58,621 nucleotides of DNA from Thermoanaerobaculia bacterium (lineage in GTDB: Bacteria; Acidobacteriota; Thermoanaerobaculia; Multivoradales; Multivoraceae), in the NCBI GenBank assembly GCA_022822365.1, contig JAJEBV010000020.1, forward strand, positions 1 through 58,621, written 5' to 3'. Positions within the stretch are counted from its first letter, which is position 1; every line of letters starts with the position of its first letter. Positions 42,725 through 51,666 of this stretch are shown here, in pieces. Made by a program: the position numbers and the translations under genes. The notes beneath the pieces were generated by a model that worked only from the letters and a program-made list of their open reading frames with translations, had not been told where the DNA came from and ran no database searches.

Positions 42725-44244
42725 GCGGACGAGTCCTTGTGAGAGTTCTGATTCCCGTCGTTCTCTGTCTCGGCCCGGCCGCATCGGCAGGCGCCCAGGG
42801 CAGCGCCGAGATCGTTGCGCATCCGAGTGAACTGACCTACGGTCCCCTGGACTTCGAACTGCCGGACGCGGACGGTTTTCGCCACGAGCTGGCGGGCGGC
42901 GTTCCCGCCTATCTGGTTCCGGACCGTTCGCTGCCGCTGGTCGACATCGCGGTGCGGTTCCGCATCGGCTCCTGGCTGGAGCCGGCCGAGCAGACCGGGC
43001 TGGCCTCCCTGACCGGCGAACTGATGCGGACCGGCGGCGCCGGCGAACTGGAGGCGAAGGCCTTCGACGAGGCGGTGGAGGCGGTTGCCGGCAACTTCTC
43101 GGCGTTCATCGGGAGCACCAGCGCCGGAATGTCGATGAACTGCCTGTCCACGGTGCTCGACGAGTGTCTCGACCTGTTCTTCGCCATGCTCACCGAGCCC
43201 CGTTTCGACGGCGACCGGCTGGACCTGGCGAAGGAGAACGAGCTGGAGAGCCTCAAGCAGCGCAACGACGATCCGGTCGATGTCTCGGGCCGCGAGGGCC
43301 AGTGGCTGCTCTACGGCCCGGACCACGTGGAATCGCGCTTCGTCACCGCGGCCTCGCTGGACGCGGTCGGCCGCGACGACCTGGTGGCGTTTCACCGGCG
43401 CTACGTTCATCCCGGCCACATGGTCGTGGCGGCCGCCGGCGACTTCGATAGCGACGAGTTGGCGGCCAAGTTCTCGGCGCTGCTCGGACGCTTCGAGGAA
43501 GAGGGCCGCGAGCAGGCGCCGTGGCCGCCGCAGTCGGCGGCCTACGAGCCCGCAGCCGGCGTCTACGTGGCGCAGCAGGAGATCCCGCAGGGCCGCGTGC
43601 AGATCGGCCACCGCACCTTCCAGCGGGACGCCTGGGGCGATCCCGACCACTTCGCTCTGTCGATGATGAACGGCGTCCTCGGCGGTGGCGGCTTCACGTC
43701 GCGGCTGATGAAGAGGATCCGTTCTGACGAGGGCCTCGCCTACGGTGCGTACTCGAGCTTCGGCATCGGCAACTACTGGCCCGGGAATCTCGGCATCGGC
43801 TTCCAGTCGAAGAGCGAGACGGTCGCCTTCGCGGCGAAGATCGCGCTCGAAGAGGTCGACCGGATGAGGACGGAACTCGTCCCGGAGGACGAACTCCAGA
43901 CGGTCAAGGCGGCCGCGATCGAGACCTTCCCGAGCAGCTTCGAGTCGGCCGAGGCCATCGCTTCCATCTTCGCGCAGGACGAGTTCCTGGGCCGTCCCCA
44001 CGACTACTGGCGGACCTACCGTGCGAACGTCGAAGCGGTGACGCCGGCGGACGTGAAGCGCGTGGCCGAGCGGCATCTGCTGCCGGACAGGCTGGTCATG
44101 TTGATCGTCGGCGACTGGGAGGAGATCGAGCCGGGCGACGCTGACGGCCGCGCCACGATGGCCGAGGTGGCGGAGAAGATCGGTGGCGGCGTCACGATGC
44201 TGCCGGCTCGCGACCCGGTGAGTCTGGAAGTGGTGGAGCAGTGA
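42721..44244 (+). CDS. M16 family peptidase-like protein, non-catalytic partner
   Basis: 507 residues, signal peptide ending ASAGAQG. It has the M16 fold but lacks HxxEH: the equivalent segment is QTGLASLTGELMRTG. The R/Y pair region of M16B partners is present (MNGVLGGGGFTSRLMKRIRS, GLAYGAYSS). It therefore probably completes the chamber and binds substrate for the upstream zinc subunit, as in the mitochondrial processing peptidase alpha subunit. It starts with a GTG overlapping the upstream stop. Confidence 0.88.
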   Translation: MSGRVLVRVLIPVVLCLGPAASAGAQGSAEIVAHPSELTYGPLDFELPDADGFRHELAGGVPAYLVPDRSLPLVDIAVRFRIGSWLEPAEQTGLASLTGELMRTGGAGELEAKAFDEAVEAVAGNFSAFIGSTSAGMSMNCLSTVLDECLDLFFAMLTEPRFDGDRLDLAKENELESLKQRNDDPVDVSGREGQWLLYGPDHVESRFVTAASLDAVGRDDLVAFHRRYVHPGHMVVAAAGDFDSDELAAKFSALLGRFEEEGREQAPWPPQSAAYEPAAGVYVAQQEIPQGRVQIGHRTFQRDAWGDPDHFALSMMNGVLGGGGFTSRLMKRIRSDEGLAYGAYSSFGIGNYWPGNLGIGFQSKSETVAFAAKIALEEVDRMRTELVPEDELQTVKAAAIETFPSSFESAEAIASIFAQDEFLGRPHDYWRTYRANVEAVTPADVKRVAERHLLPDRLVMLIVGDWEEIEPGDADGRATMAEVAEKIGGGVTMLPARDPVSLEVVEQ

Positions 44245-44257
44245 GACCGGACCCCAG

Positions 44258-45646
44258 GTGGCCGTCGGCGGAACGGAACGCGATCGCTTGCAGGCTCTAG
44301 ACAACTTCCTGGAAGTCGCCGTCGGCTATGCCTGGGGCATGCCGCTCGTCGTCCTGCTGATCGGCTCCGGCGCCTTCTTCTGCCTCTACGTCCGCCTGCG
44401 GCCGCTCTTCCACATGGGCCACGCGACCGCGGTGACCCTGGGCAAGTACGACTCGCCCGACGACCCGGGTCACATCAGCCACTTCCAGGCCCTGTCCACG
44501 GCGCTGGCGGCGACGATCGGCGTCGGCAACATCGGCGGCGTGGCGATCGCGGTCACCCAGGGCGGCGCCGGCGCCGTGTTCTGGATGTGGGTCGCGGCCG
44601 TCGTCGGCATGGGCACGAAGTTCTTTTCCTGCACGCTGTCCCAGATCTACCGCGGCCGGGACGAACGCGGCGCGCTTCTCGGCGGGACGATGTACACGAT
44701 CGAGCTTGGCCTCGGGAAGAAGTTCAAGCCGCTGGCGATCATGTTCTGCACCTTCGGCCTGTTCGGCTGCCTGCCGATGTTCCAGAGCAACCAGGTCGCC
44801 GAGCTTCTGAACGCCCAGTTCGGACTCGATCCGATCCTCACCGGCGCGGGTTGCGTGGCCCTGGTCGCTCTGGTCGCCTTCGGCGGCGTCGAGCGGATCG
44901 GGGCGGTCACGGGACGGTTCGTGCCCGTCATGTGCGTCCTGTACCTGGGCATGGCGCTCTGGGTGCTCTTTGTGCGCTCGGACGTCGCGGTGGAAGTCTT
45001 CGGCCGCATCTTCCGGGAGGCCTTCACCGGCACGGCGGCGGCCGGCGGAGCGATGGGGATCGGCTTCCAGCAGGCGATGATGATCGGCGTCCGCCGCGCC
45101 GCGTTCTCGAACGAAGCCGGCCTCGGCACGGCGCCGCTCGCGCACGGCGCGGCGAAGACGAACGAACCGGTACGCGAGGGCCTCGTGGCGATGCTAGGCC
45201 CCTTCATCGACACGATCGTCGTCTGCTCTCTCACCGCCTTCGTCATCCTCTCCAGCGGCCTGGAGACGGTCGGGGAGATCAGCGGCGTCTCACTGACGGC
45301 GGACTCCGTCGAGAGCGCCCTCGGCGCGCCCGGCCGCGCTCTGCTGGTCCTGATCGTCATGATGTTCGCGATCTCGACGATGGTGAGCTACTCGTACTAC
45401 GGCAAACGCTGCTTCGCCTACCTGTTCGGCGCGAAGCGCGACGGGCTCTACACCTGGTTCTACCTCCTGGGCATCTTCGTCGGCGCCTGGTGGAGCGCCA
45501 GCATGGTGATCAACCTGATCGACACCGCCCTGGCCCTGATGGCGGTGCCGAACCTGATCGCGACGCTGCTCCTGGCGCCGAAGGTGAAGGCGGCTGCGGT
45601 GGACTACTTCGACCGGCTGCGAGCGGAGCGCCGGGGCTCTCCGTAG
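44258..45646 (+). CDS. Alanine/glycine:cation symporter (AGCS) family protein
   Basis: 462 residues, about ten or more membrane helices. Family hallmarks: FQALSTALAATIGVGNIGGVA near the N-terminus and the AGCS signature region with RRAAFSNEAGLGTAPLAHGAA. It takes up alanine or glycine with sodium. A GTG at 44258 is used, with a TTG at 44288 as alternative. Sitting 13 bases after the M16 pair, it could import amino acids released by periplasmic proteolysis, which is an inference from position. Confidence 0.9.
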   Translation: MAVGGTERDRLQALDNFLEVAVGYAWGMPLVVLLIGSGAFFCLYVRLRPLFHMGHATAVTLGKYDSPDDPGHISHFQALSTALAATIGVGNIGGVAIAVTQGGAGAVFWMWVAAVVGMGTKFFSCTLSQIYRGRDERGALLGGTMYTIELGLGKKFKPLAIMFCTFGLFGCLPMFQSNQVAELLNAQFGLDPILTGAGCVALVALVAFGGVERIGAVTGRFVPVMCVLYLGMALWVLFVRSDVAVEVFGRIFREAFTGTAAAGGAMGIGFQQAMMIGVRRAAFSNEAGLGTAPLAHGAAKTNEPVREGLVAMLGPFIDTIVVCSLTAFVILSSGLETVGEISGVSLTADSVESALGAPGRALLVLIVMMFAISTMVSYSYYGKRCFAYLFGAKRDGLYTWFYLLGIFVGAWWSASMVINLIDTALALMAVPNLIATLLLAPKVKAAAVDYFDRLRAERRGSP

Positions 45647-45665
45647 CGGCCGGCCCGCACCGCAG

Positions 45666-45671
45666 TAGAGT
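45666..45671 (+). promoter_or_regulatory. Possible -10 (TAGAGT) giving a leaderless START-like gene
   Basis: TAGAGT ends eight bases before the ATG at 45680 and no Shine-Dalgarno is present, the arrangement expected for leaderless transcription. Confidence 0.3.
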
Positions 45672-45679
45672 CCCGCGAC

Positions 45680-46348
45680 ATGGGAAGAGCGGCCGGCGGG
45701 GTTGCGGTCTGCCTGGTCCTGGCCGCCGCTCGGGTGGAAGCGGTCGATCCGTGCGACATCGACTTCGGGCAGTCGGGACAGGAGATTCCGACCGAGAGTG
45801 TTCTGACCTGGGACCTGCCTCCGGCAGGCAAGTGGCGGGTCGTCCGGAGAGATGCCGGCCGGCGAGTGCGCGAGGGTTGCGGCGTCGGTACCGTCGAGGC
45901 GCCGTTGCGGGCGGTGCGCCAGGTCATCGATGCCGCAGCGGAGTTCGACGAGTTCATGCCGCGCATTCTCGAGTCCGACGTCGAGCCGGTTTCGCCGGGC
46001 GTCTACCTGAACCGGCAGACCCTGGACATGCCGTTCCCGGTGGAGGATCGGCGCTACACGGTTCGCGTCGAGACGGGAGCCATTGGAACCGGCGCCGGTG
46101 CGGGCTGGCAGGCCCGTTGGACTTACGTGGAGGGCTCCGGGAACATCCGGGAGAGCAGAGGATCCTGGACTCTGATTCCGGTGAGTGCCGAGCGCACGCT
46201 CGTGGTCTATCGACTGCTGACTGACCCCGGTGGTCGCCTTCCGGGCTGGGTCGTCGACTACTCGGCGCCGCGCGCTTTGCGGCGGGTCCTCAACGCGCTG
46301 CGTGATCGCGTGTTGACGAGCCTCAGTCGACGCCAGCCAGCACGATGA
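45680..46348 (+). CDS. Exported START/SRPBCC-like protein
   Basis: 222 residues with a signal peptide (GVAVCLVLAAARVEA). The mature part fits the helix-grip SRPBCC/START fold: VEAPLRAVRQVIDAAAEFDEFMPRI, then RRYTVRVETG, GSWTLIPV and a long C-terminal helix. Such domains bind lipids or other hydrophobic ligands. No catalytic motif can be assigned. The 3' end overlaps the convergent FabF gene by 26 bases. Confidence 0.65.
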   Translation: MGRAAGGVAVCLVLAAARVEAVDPCDIDFGQSGQEIPTESVLTWDLPPAGKWRVVRRDAGRRVREGCGVGTVEAPLRAVRQVIDAAAEFDEFMPRILESDVEPVSPGVYLNRQTLDMPFPVEDRRYTVRVETGAIGTGAGAGWQARWTYVEGSGNIRESRGSWTLIPVSAERTLVVYRLLTDPGGRLPGWVVDYSAPRALRRVLNALRDRVLTSLSRRQPAR

Positions 46349-47573
46349 CCACGTTCTGGCCGCCGAAGCCGAAGGCGTTGACGAGCGCAACTCCGGTCGG
46401 GTGGGCGCGGGCCCGGTTCGGAACGTAGTCAAGATCGCAGTCCGGGTCCGGCCGTTCGAGGTTGATCGTCGGGCAGATCGTCCCCTCCTCGATCGTCTTG
46501 ACCGCGGCCAGGGCGGACACCGCGCCCGCGGCGCCGAGCATGTGGCCGACCTGGGACTTGGTCGCGGTCACGGCGACGTCCTGGGCGCGGTCGCCGAGCG
46601 CGGTCTTGATCGCCAGCGTCTCGGCCACGTCGCCGAGCGGCGTCGCCGTGCCGTGGGCGAACACGGCGTCGACTTCGCCGGGATCCGTGCCGCCCGACTC
46701 GAGCGCCCGGGTCATCGCGGCGGCCGCGCCGGAGCCTCCGGGCCGGGGCGCGGTCAGGTGGTGAGCATCGGCGGTGACCGCGCCGCCCCGGACCTCGGCG
46801 TAGATGCGGGCGCCTCGTCGCTCGGCGTGTCGCTCCGTCTCGATGACGAAGGCGACGCCGCCCTCGCCGAACACGAAGCCGTCGCGGTCGGCGTCGAACG
46901 GTCGGCTCGCGGCCTTCGGATCGTCGTTGCGCGTCGAGAGTGCCTGCAGGCGCGAGAACGTCGCGATGATCAGCGGCGTGATTCCCGCCTCGGTGCCCCC
47001 GGCGATCACCGCGTCGACTTCGCCGGAGCGGAGCAGGCGGTAGGCCTCCAGCAGAGCGTAGTTGCCGCTCGCGCAGGCAAGGGTCGAGGTCGTGGTCGGC
47101 CCCGTGATGCCGAGTTCGATCGAGATGAGACAGGACACGGCGTTCGGCATGACGTCGGTGACCAGAAACGGATTCGCCTGCTGCGGTCCCCGGGCGACGA
47201 GCCTGCGCGTGCCGCTTTCCATGCTCGCCAGGCCGCCGCCACCGGTGTTGAAGGTGATGCCGCAGCGATGGGCCGAGGCCGCGTCGATCGCCAGATCGGC
47301 ATCGGCGACCGCCTGCTTGGCCGAGGCCACGGCGAAGTGAGTGGCGCGGGCGAGTCGCCGGGCCGCTTTACCCTCGAGCCACTGCCTCGCGTCGAAGTCC
47401 CGTACCTCGCAGGCGATCTTGACCTTGAAGCCGTCCGTGTCGAAGGCGGTGATCGGGCCGGCGCCCGAGTCGCCGGCCTTCATCCGTCGCCAGAAGGTCT
47501 CTACGTCGTTGCCGACGGGGGTCACGGCGCCGAGGCCGGTGATCACGATCCGGCCGTTGTCCGTCGCGGGCAT
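46323..47573 (-). CDS. fabF: Beta-ketoacyl-ACP synthase II (FabF type)
   Basis: 416 residues, thiolase-fold condensing enzyme. The catalytic Cys167 is in TLACASGNYALLEA, and the histidines are in AHGTATPLGD and SQVGHMLGAAG, giving the Cys-His-His triad of elongating KAS enzymes. It extends acyl-ACP with malonyl-ACP. It stands alone, without acpP or fabG next to it, and the active-site surround (ACASGNYAL rather than ACATGxxAI) differs from housekeeping FabF, so a specialised ketosynthase is possible. Minus-strand TATCCT ends only six bases before the ATG, suggesting a leaderless mRNA. Confidence 0.88.
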   Translation of the reverse strand: MPATDNGRIVITGLGAVTPVGNDVETFWRRMKAGDSGAGPITAFDTDGFKVKIACEVRDFDARQWLEGKAARRLARATHFAVASAKQAVADADLAIDAASAHRCGITFNTGGGGLASMESGTRRLVARGPQQANPFLVTDVMPNAVSCLISIELGITGPTTTSTLACASGNYALLEAYRLLRSGEVDAVIAGGTEAGITPLIIATFSRLQALSTRNDDPKAASRPFDADRDGFVFGEGGVAFVIETERHAERRGARIYAEVRGGAVTADAHHLTAPRPGGSGAAAAMTRALESGGTDPGEVDAVFAHGTATPLGDVAETLAIKTALGDRAQDVAVTATKSQVGHMLGAAGAVSALAAVKTIEEGTICPTINLERPDPDCDLDYVPNRARAHPTGVALVNAFGFGGQNVVIVLAGVD

Positions 47574-47583
47574 CGGACGAGGA

Positions 47584-47607
47584 TAGCGCCGTCCCCTGCG
47601 CTACGCT
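47584..47607. promoter_or_regulatory. Back-to-back promoter elements between fabF and the PQQ gene
   Basis: Inverted half-sites TAGCGC and GCGCTA sit eight bases apart. Minus-strand GCTATCCT faces fabF, and plus-strand GCTACGCT (47600-47607) faces the PQQ dehydrogenase. Both resemble the GCTAnnnT elements before other genes here. Confidence 0.3.
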
Positions 47608-47643
47608 CGCCGTTCTCACCGCAGGAAGCTTGAACGGACCCAC

Positions 47644-47690
47644 TGGGTGCGCCGGCGCCCTCGCCGGCATCGGGCCGCGGAGCGGCGAGC
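47644..47690 (+). repeat. Dispersed double-hairpin repeat, copy 3
   Basis: GGTGCG, hairpin CCGGCG-CCCT-CGCCGG (47652-47667), CATCGGG, then CCGC-GGA-GCGG. Same order as the copies at 9874, 31575 and 53334 but with different stem bases. It lies in the 5' leader of the PQQ dehydrogenase gene. Confidence 0.55.
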
Positions 47691-47711
47691 GCGACAAACG
47701 GGAGTCCGAAC

Positions 47712-49478
47712 ATGAAGCGAGAACTTGTCTTTCGGGTGGCTGTACGGATCGTGGGTGTCCCCTCGATCCTGCTGGCCCTGGCCGTGCCGCTTCACGCACA
47801 GTCCGACGAGGACTTCGTCCCCGTAACCGACGCGATGCTCGAGGATCCCGCCCCCGGCGACTGGCTGCACTGGCGCCGCACCCAGGATGGCTGGGCCTAC
47901 AGCCCGCTCGACCAGATCGACCGCGACAACGTCGGCGAACTGACACTGGCCTGGTCGCGCGGACTGGAAGAAGGCAGCCAGCAGGGGACGCCGCTGGTCT
48001 ACGACGGCGTCATGTACTACCCGAATCCGAGCAGCGTCACCCAGGCGATCGACGCGGCGACGGGCGACCTCCTGTGGGAGTACAGGCGGCCGATCCCGAA
48101 GGACATCGCGACCTACGTCGGCGGCCTGGAGACGGTCAACCGGAGCATCGCGATCCATGGCGGTCTGATCATCGACACGGCGAACGACGGCTACGTCTAC
48201 GCGCTGGACGCGGTGACCGGCGAGCTGGCCTGGGAGACGGAGATCGTCGACTACGAAACGGAGCCGGCGCGGCACTCGACCGGACCGATCATCGCCGCGG
48301 GCCACGTGATCTCGGGGCGAAGCTGCCGGCCGCACCGGGGCCCCGAAGCCTGCTTCATCGCCGCCCACGACGCGGCGACCGGCGAGGAGCTCTGGCGCCG
48401 GCCGCTGATCCCGGGACCGGGCGAGCCCGGCAACGAGACGTGGGGCGACCTGCCGTACGAGAACCGGCATCACGTCGGGTCGTGGATGGCGCCGAGCTAC
48501 GACCCGGAACTGGAGCTGCTTCTCGTCGGCACGTCGGTCACGTCGCCGGCGCCGAAGTTCCTTCTCGGCGGCCACGAGAAGCGGCACCTCTACCACAACT
48601 CGACCCTGGCTCTCGAGGTCGCGACCGGCGAAGTGCGCTGGTACTACCAGCACCTGAACGACCACTGGGACCTGGACCATCCCTTCGAGCGGCTGCTGGT
48701 CGATACGGCGGTCGCGCCGGACGCGGAGGCCGTCGCGTGGCGCAACCCGCGGATCGAGGCGGGGGAGACGCGGAAGGTTGTGACCGGCGTTCCGGGCAAG
48801 ACCGGCCTCGTCTACACCCTGGACCGGGAGACCGGAGAGTTCCTGTGGGCGCGGCCGACGGTGCCCCAGAACGTGATCGAGCGGATCGACGGCGAGACGG
48901 GCGCGGTGGTCGAGAACCCGGAAGTCGTGTTCACCGAACTGGAGCAGGAGCGGCTGATCTGTCCCTCGCTCCTCGGCGGCAAGGACTGGGAGGCCGGCGC
49001 CTACAGTCCCCTGACCAACGCGATGTACTACCCGCTTCGCAACCTCTGCTCCCAGATGACGACGCGCGTGGGCCGCGGCGCCATGCACTACGCGCTGGTC
49101 AACGACACGCAGTTTGCGCCGGGTAAGGAAACGCTCGGCACGGTCTACGCGATCTCCGCCGAGACCGGCGAGACGCTGTGGCTACACGAGCGGCTGCCGG
49201 TGACGATGTCGCTCGCCGCGACCGGGGGCGGACTCGTCTTCGGCGGCGACGTCGGCGGCCGCTTCTGGGCGCTGGACCAGGAGACCGGCGACGTGCTCTG
49301 GGAGATCAACCTCGGCTCCTCGGTGACCGGCTTCCCGGTCAGCTACGAGGTGGACGGCAGACAGTACGTGGCGGTCGGCACGGGCGCCGAGGGCGGGTCG
49401 CCCTCGACCTTCCGGAGGCTGACGGCGGAGCTCCGGCCAAGCTCGAACAACACGCTGTTCGTGTTCGCGCTGCCCTGA
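47712..49478 (+). CDS. Secreted PQQ-dependent alcohol dehydrogenase-like protein
   Basis: 588 residues, signal peptide ending VPLHAQSD. Eight-blade quinoprotein propeller features include WLHWRRTQDGWAYSPLDQI, AIDAATGDLLWEYRR, HDAATGEELWRRP, YTLDRETGEFLWARP and ISAETGETLWLHERLP. It lacks a cytochrome domain, so a separate electron acceptor is needed. It heads a plus-strand block of secreted proteins. Second PQQ-type enzyme of the window, after 11866-13866; the substrate is unknown. Confidence 0.87.
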   Translation: MKRELVFRVAVRIVGVPSILLALAVPLHAQSDEDFVPVTDAMLEDPAPGDWLHWRRTQDGWAYSPLDQIDRDNVGELTLAWSRGLEEGSQQGTPLVYDGVMYYPNPSSVTQAIDAATGDLLWEYRRPIPKDIATYVGGLETVNRSIAIHGGLIIDTANDGYVYALDAVTGELAWETEIVDYETEPARHSTGPIIAAGHVISGRSCRPHRGPEACFIAAHDAATGEELWRRPLIPGPGEPGNETWGDLPYENRHHVGSWMAPSYDPELELLLVGTSVTSPAPKFLLGGHEKRHLYHNSTLALEVATGEVRWYYQHLNDHWDLDHPFERLLVDTAVAPDAEAVAWRNPRIEAGETRKVVTGVPGKTGLVYTLDRETGEFLWARPTVPQNVIERIDGETGAVVENPEVVFTELEQERLICPSLLGGKDWEAGAYSPLTNAMYYPLRNLCSQMTTRVGRGAMHYALVNDTQFAPGKETLGTVYAISAETGETLWLHERLPVTMSLAATGGGLVFGGDVGGRFWALDQETGDVLWEINLGSSVTGFPVSYEVDGRQYVAVGTGAEGGSPSTFRRLTAELRPSSNNTLFVFALP

Positions 49479-49494
49479 CGTCGGCACGGTGCGT

Positions 49495-49500
49495 TACGCT
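49495..49500 (+). promoter_or_regulatory. Possible -10 (TACGCT) for the secreted protein at 49540
   Basis: TACGCT preceded by GT, 39 bases before an ATG with AGGAGGT as ribosome site; same type as the element at 47602-47607. Confidence 0.25.
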
Positions 49501-49539
49501 CGTTGCAGTCCACCGACAGCGCGTAACAGGAGGTCGAGA

Positions 49540-50568
49540 ATGAAGACCCGTGCCCTCTCCCTGTGTGCAGCCGCGAGCCTGCTTCTCGTGCCGTGCCTCG
49601 CCGCCGAGGACATTCCGCGCACGCCGGGCGGGAGGCCGGATTTCTCCGGCAACTACGACGTCTCCTTCCTGACGCCGCTCGAGCGCGATCCACGGTTCGG
49701 CGAGCGGCAGTACTTCACCGAAGAGGAGGCGGAAGCGATCGCCGACGGACTGGCAGCTTCCAACGCCCGCGATCAGGAGGTCCGCGACCCGAACCGGGGC
49801 GTGATCGCCGGCCGCTCCGAGGACGGGTACCGGGGCGTGGGCGCGTACAACGCCTTCTGGCTGGACCGCGGCACGGCCGCCTTCAAGATCGACGGCAAGT
49901 ACCGGACCTCTGTGCTCACCGATCCGCCGGACGGTCGTTTGCCGCCCCGGACGGAGGCCGGCCAGGCGCGCTTCGAGACGCTGCCGCCCTTCGGCTACGA
50001 GAACACGGGCACCGCCTGGTGGCTCGAGAACGGCGACGACCCGTACGACGGGCCCGAGTCCCTCACGCTGGGCAACCGATGCGTGTTCCACCAGGGCTCG
50101 ACGTTGCCGATCGGCCCGAGGGCCTACAACAACCTGAAGACGATCGTCCAGACCGACACCCACATCGTCATCCTGATCGAGTGGATGCACTGGGCGCGGA
50201 TCATCCGTCTGGGCGGCGAGCCCCTTCCGGAGGACTACCGCTCCTACGCCGGTGATTCCGTCGGCCGATGGGAGGGGGACACGCTGGTCATCGAGACGAG
50301 GAACCTGTTGGGTGATTGGGGCTTCCACCGCAAGGGCGCCCATGTCATCGAGCGGCTGAGCTTCCTCGACGCGGACAACCTGTTCTACGAGTACACGGTG
50401 AACGACCCCGAGTTCACCGCCCCCTACAGCGGGTCGCTGCCCTGGCCTCGCACCGACGACCGCCTCTACGAGTTCGCGTGCCAGGAGGGCAACTACTCGA
50501 TGGGCAACACGCTCCGCGGCGCGCGGTACCTGGAGCAGCAGCACGCCGAGCAGCAGCACGGTCGGTAG
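49540..50568 (+). CDS. Secreted protein of the YACHEGNY family, copy 3
   Basis: 342 residues from the ATG after AGGAGGT; signal peptide ends CLAAED. Conserved blocks: TPGGRPDFSGNYDVSFLTPLER, VLTDPPDGRLPP, YNNLKTIVQTDTHIVILIEW, RWEGDTLVIETRNL and YEFACQEGNYSMGNTLRGAR. It has a TAWWLENGDDPYDGPE segment after the FGYENTG loop that is shared with copy 5 but absent from copies 1 and 2. The two therefore form a subgroup. Function unknown. Confidence 0.82.
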   Translation: MKTRALSLCAAASLLLVPCLAAEDIPRTPGGRPDFSGNYDVSFLTPLERDPRFGERQYFTEEEAEAIADGLAASNARDQEVRDPNRGVIAGRSEDGYRGVGAYNAFWLDRGTAAFKIDGKYRTSVLTDPPDGRLPPRTEAGQARFETLPPFGYENTGTAWWLENGDDPYDGPESLTLGNRCVFHQGSTLPIGPRAYNNLKTIVQTDTHIVILIEWMHWARIIRLGGEPLPEDYRSYAGDSVGRWEGDTLVIETRNLLGDWGFHRKGAHVIERLSFLDADNLFYEYTVNDPEFTAPYSGSLPWPRTDDRLYEFACQEGNYSMGNTLRGARYLEQQHAEQQHGR

Positions 50569-50681
50569 CGATCCGGGGCGCGCCTTCGTTCGACGCCCGG
50601 GCCGGGGTTGACCCCATGCGCCTAAGGTGACAGGGTTCGCGCATTCTGCGTGGACAACCCGGCGTTCTGCCGAAGAGGAGT

Positions 50682-51608
50682 ATGGCCAGCGTCATGAAAC
50701 TCGGAACTAGCGTGTCTTCTCGTACTGCCGTGGCCGTGGCCGCGGTTCTCGCACTGACGGTGGCGCCGCTCGCGGCCCAAGACTTCGAGCCGAACCGGCT
50801 CTCGGACGGCAAGCCCGACCTGAACGGCATCTGGCAGGCCCTGAACGAGGCGAACTACGACCTTGAGTTGCACATGGCGCGCGCCTCGATGCAGTTGCGC
50901 GAGGGCCCGCACGGTCCGTTGCCCGCGGCCGAGGTTCTCAACTTCGGCGCGGTCGGCTCGGTGCCTCCGGGCATGGGCGTGATCAAGGGCGGCGGGAAGA
51001 TCCCGTACACGGACGCGGCGGCCGCCACGAAGATGGAGAACATGGCGAACTGGTCCACCCGCGATCAGGAGGTCTTCTGCTACCTGCCCGGCGTGCCGCG
51101 TGCCACGTACATGCCGCAGCCGTTCCAGATCTTCCACAGCGAGAACGCGGTGTTCATCGCCTACCAGTACGCCGGCGCGGTTCGCGACATCTACATGGAG
51201 GATCCGAAGCCTTCGCAGGTCGACAGTTGGATGGGGACGTCCTACGGCCGCTGGGAGGGCGACACGCTGGTCGTGGACGTCAGCGGGCTGCTGGCCAAGG
51301 ACTGCGCCGAGCGCCCGGAAGACATGCCCGGCTGCGGCGGCTGGCTCGACCGTTCGGGCAACCACTACAGCAACCAGTTGCAGGTGGAGGAGCGCTACAC
51401 GCTGGCCGGCCCCAACCACATGCACTATGAGGCCACGCTGACGGACCCGATGACGTACACCGAGCCGTGGACGATCGAGATGCCGCTCTACCGTCGCATG
51501 GAGCCCAATGCCCGCCTGATGGACTTCCGCTGCGTGGAGTTCGTCGAAGAACTGATGTACGGCGAGTACCGCCGCAATCCACTGCCGCGGATGAAGCTGG
51601 TCGACTAG
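50682..51608 (+). CDS. Secreted protein of the YACHEGNY family, copy 4 (divergent)
   Basis: 308 residues; signal peptide ends APLAAQDF. It keeps SDGKPDLNGIWQALNE, FQIFHSENAVFIAYQY and RWEGDTLVVDVSGLL plus YEATLTDPMTYTEPWTI. The C-terminal YACHEGNY block is replaced by MDFRCVEFVEELMYGEYRRN, and a CGGWLDRSGNHYSNQL insertion is present. It is a distant family member and may bind a different partner. ATG at 50682 has AAGAGGAG upstream; MKLGTSVS at 50694 is an alternative start. Confidence 0.78.
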   Translation: MASVMKLGTSVSSRTAVAVAAVLALTVAPLAAQDFEPNRLSDGKPDLNGIWQALNEANYDLELHMARASMQLREGPHGPLPAAEVLNFGAVGSVPPGMGVIKGGGKIPYTDAAAATKMENMANWSTRDQEVFCYLPGVPRATYMPQPFQIFHSENAVFIAYQYAGAVRDIYMEDPKPSQVDSWMGTSYGRWEGDTLVVDVSGLLAKDCAERPEDMPGCGGWLDRSGNHYSNQLQVEERYTLAGPNHMHYEATLTDPMTYTEPWTIEMPLYRRMEPNARLMDFRCVEFVEELMYGEYRRNPLPRMKLVD

Positions 51609-51666
51609 GCGCCGATACCTGAGCGGCGTGGGGCGCCCGGGGGAACAGGTGGAAGGAGCTGGACCG

